Assembly: GCA_031763025.1 (NCBI GenBank)
Contig: JASSKH010000037.1
Coordinates: 372,001-436,000, forward strand
Reading direction: 5' to 3'
Length of the DNA: 64,000 nt
Source of the DNA: Macrocystis pyrifera
Lineage: Eukaryota; Sar; Phaeophyceae; Laminariales; Laminariaceae
Of this stretch, positions 62,065 to 64,000 are shown piece by piece. The position numbers were made by a program, and so were the translations under genes. The first letter of the stretch is position 1. Every line of letters starts with the position of its first letter. The notes beneath the pieces were generated by a model. It did no database searches and was not told where the DNA came from. It worked only from the letters and a program-made list of their open reading frames with translations.

Positions 62065-62670
62065 TAGCAGTCTAGACACGTTGAGAGAGAGAAGAACGAG
62101 AAAAAACGAAAAGAAAAAAAAAAAAGACGAAGTACAGCAGTGTCGTGCTCCCCAGGAGATGCGACAGACAACGCAAAACACACAAACGAAGAAAATACAA
62201 TATATAAACAGAATTCAGACTAAGAACGAAGGGGAAAAAGAAGGGACAGGTGAACCGAAGCACACCAAAACCACCTTCGAGGTACGAGTAGCATAGGCAG
62301 GTTCTACCTCGAACGAATAACGGTCGGTCTGGCACCTTGCTACCCTCTCCGCCGTCTTCTTCCTGCTTTCGTCAACCGCGGTTTCCCTACGACCTTTCAT
62401 TCCCCCACAACGGACGTCTAGCGCTTCCTACTCAATTTCGCATCATCTTCGTGCCAAACACGAAAGACGAAGAAGGAAAGGAAACAACTCTTAGGAGTAC
62501 ATAAATCAAAACGTGCTGAAAAAAATAAGGAAAATAAATAAATAAATGGAAAATAGGGAAAAATAGGCAAAAAAAATGATGAACATACCAACACCGCACA
62601 AATAAAAAAATCACGCCGCCCGTAACCGAGTCCCAAAATCAATCTCCCCGCCCCCTCCGTCCGAGGGCCC

Positions 62671-62758
62671 TTAACCCTTTTAGTCCTGCAGTCCCCTTTC
62701 AGGGACAAACCGCTCAAACTCTACCTAGTTGTTCCAAAAAACGGGACTGCATTCCCAT
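62671..62758. mobile_element. Family B palindromic element downstream of the kinase gene
   Basis: AACCCTTTTAGTCCTGCAGT, CAGGGACAAACCGC, then CCAAAAAACGGGACTGCATT. Confidence 0.68.
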
Positions 62759-62803
62759 CAGGCAGCAATGAGAGACTGCAACAAATCTAGACAGGCCTGT
62801 CCC

Positions 62804-63885
<1,082 letters not shown>

Positions 63886-64000
63886 TTAGACCGTGCTATC
63901 CTGTTCGCATCGCCCTTAGGATAGAACATATGGTTCGTGCGAGTATATACGGTCATCGTTCATATTGCTTCAGTCCTTGGCCAGGCCCCGACAGTAACGC

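Larger units (their letters stand above)
61350..62465 (-). mobile_element. Old LINE relic, 3' end and C-terminal coding tail, interrupted by a 105-bp palindromic element
   Basis: The 61350-61450 segment matches the LINE tail on the minus strand (GTGTGCGTTCTTCACATTAAACTG on the plus strand, in part). The stretch 61815-61870 matches the GTGGTCAC...ACAGAGAT block. At 62465-62290 the minus strand encodes RETAVDESRKKTAERVARCQTD, the counterpart of the young copy's C-terminus. The palindromic element at 61959-62064 sits inside it, so that inserted later. Confidence 0.6.

Overview
This looks like nuclear DNA from an intron-rich, repeat-laden eukaryote. Coding sequence is a small fraction of the 64 kb. 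Genes are cut into exons of 66-818 bp with ordinary GT-AG (one GC-AG) introns of up to about 5.7 kb, and introns and intergenic DNA are full of simple repeats and small transposons. A beta-bulge GH16 glucanase with CBM6-like modules, a plant-type GH36 raffinose synthase/alkaline alpha-galactosidase and a choline/ethanolamine kinase would fit a photosynthetic stramenopile such as a brown alga. That assignment is inference; no marker here proves it. Nothing bacterial, plasmid-like or viral was recognised.

Layout. 1-5.6 kb: no convincing gene; a GTA-repeat block and copies of a 105-bp palindromic transposon. 5.6-6.2 kb: a weak minus-strand ORF. 6.5-28.9 kb: an 11-exon plus-strand gene for a secreted or membrane-anchored GH16 beta-glucanase with two CBM6-like modules; ten introns were assigned and every phase is consistent. 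29.5-30.9 kb: a 240-bp C tract, then a 390-codon open frame ending in a RanBP2/NZF-like zinc finger, either the last exon of the GH16 gene or a neighbour. 30.9-36.9 kb: no gene seen; minisatellites and simple repeats. 36.9-43.1 kb: two nearly identical LINE copies in opposite orientation, with tRNA-derived SINE-like sequences and palindromic elements between and beside them. 43.5-56.0 kb: an 11-exon minus-strand GH36 gene, its introns holding a 35-bp minisatellite and several mobile elements. 56-62.8 kb: no confident gene; a 45-bp-type tandem array, a SINE and an old LINE. 62.8-64 kb: the 3' end of a minus-strand choline/ethanolamine kinase gene running off the window.

The three recognised genes do not form a pathway unit. 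GH16 would act on beta-1,3-type glucans outside the cell, GH36 on galactosyl oligosaccharides, and the kinase in phospholipid synthesis.

The repeat landscape is the most distinctive part: a 105-bp TA-flanked palindromic family (12 copies or parts), a second roughly 85-95-bp palindromic family, a hAT-like MITE with an 8-bp target duplication, two SINE-like families with pol III boxes, a LINE family ending in (AC)n, a GATC-rich dispersed repeat, and two heavily over-used short motifs (ACCTGGTACCAGGT-type and TACTGCTGTA-type).
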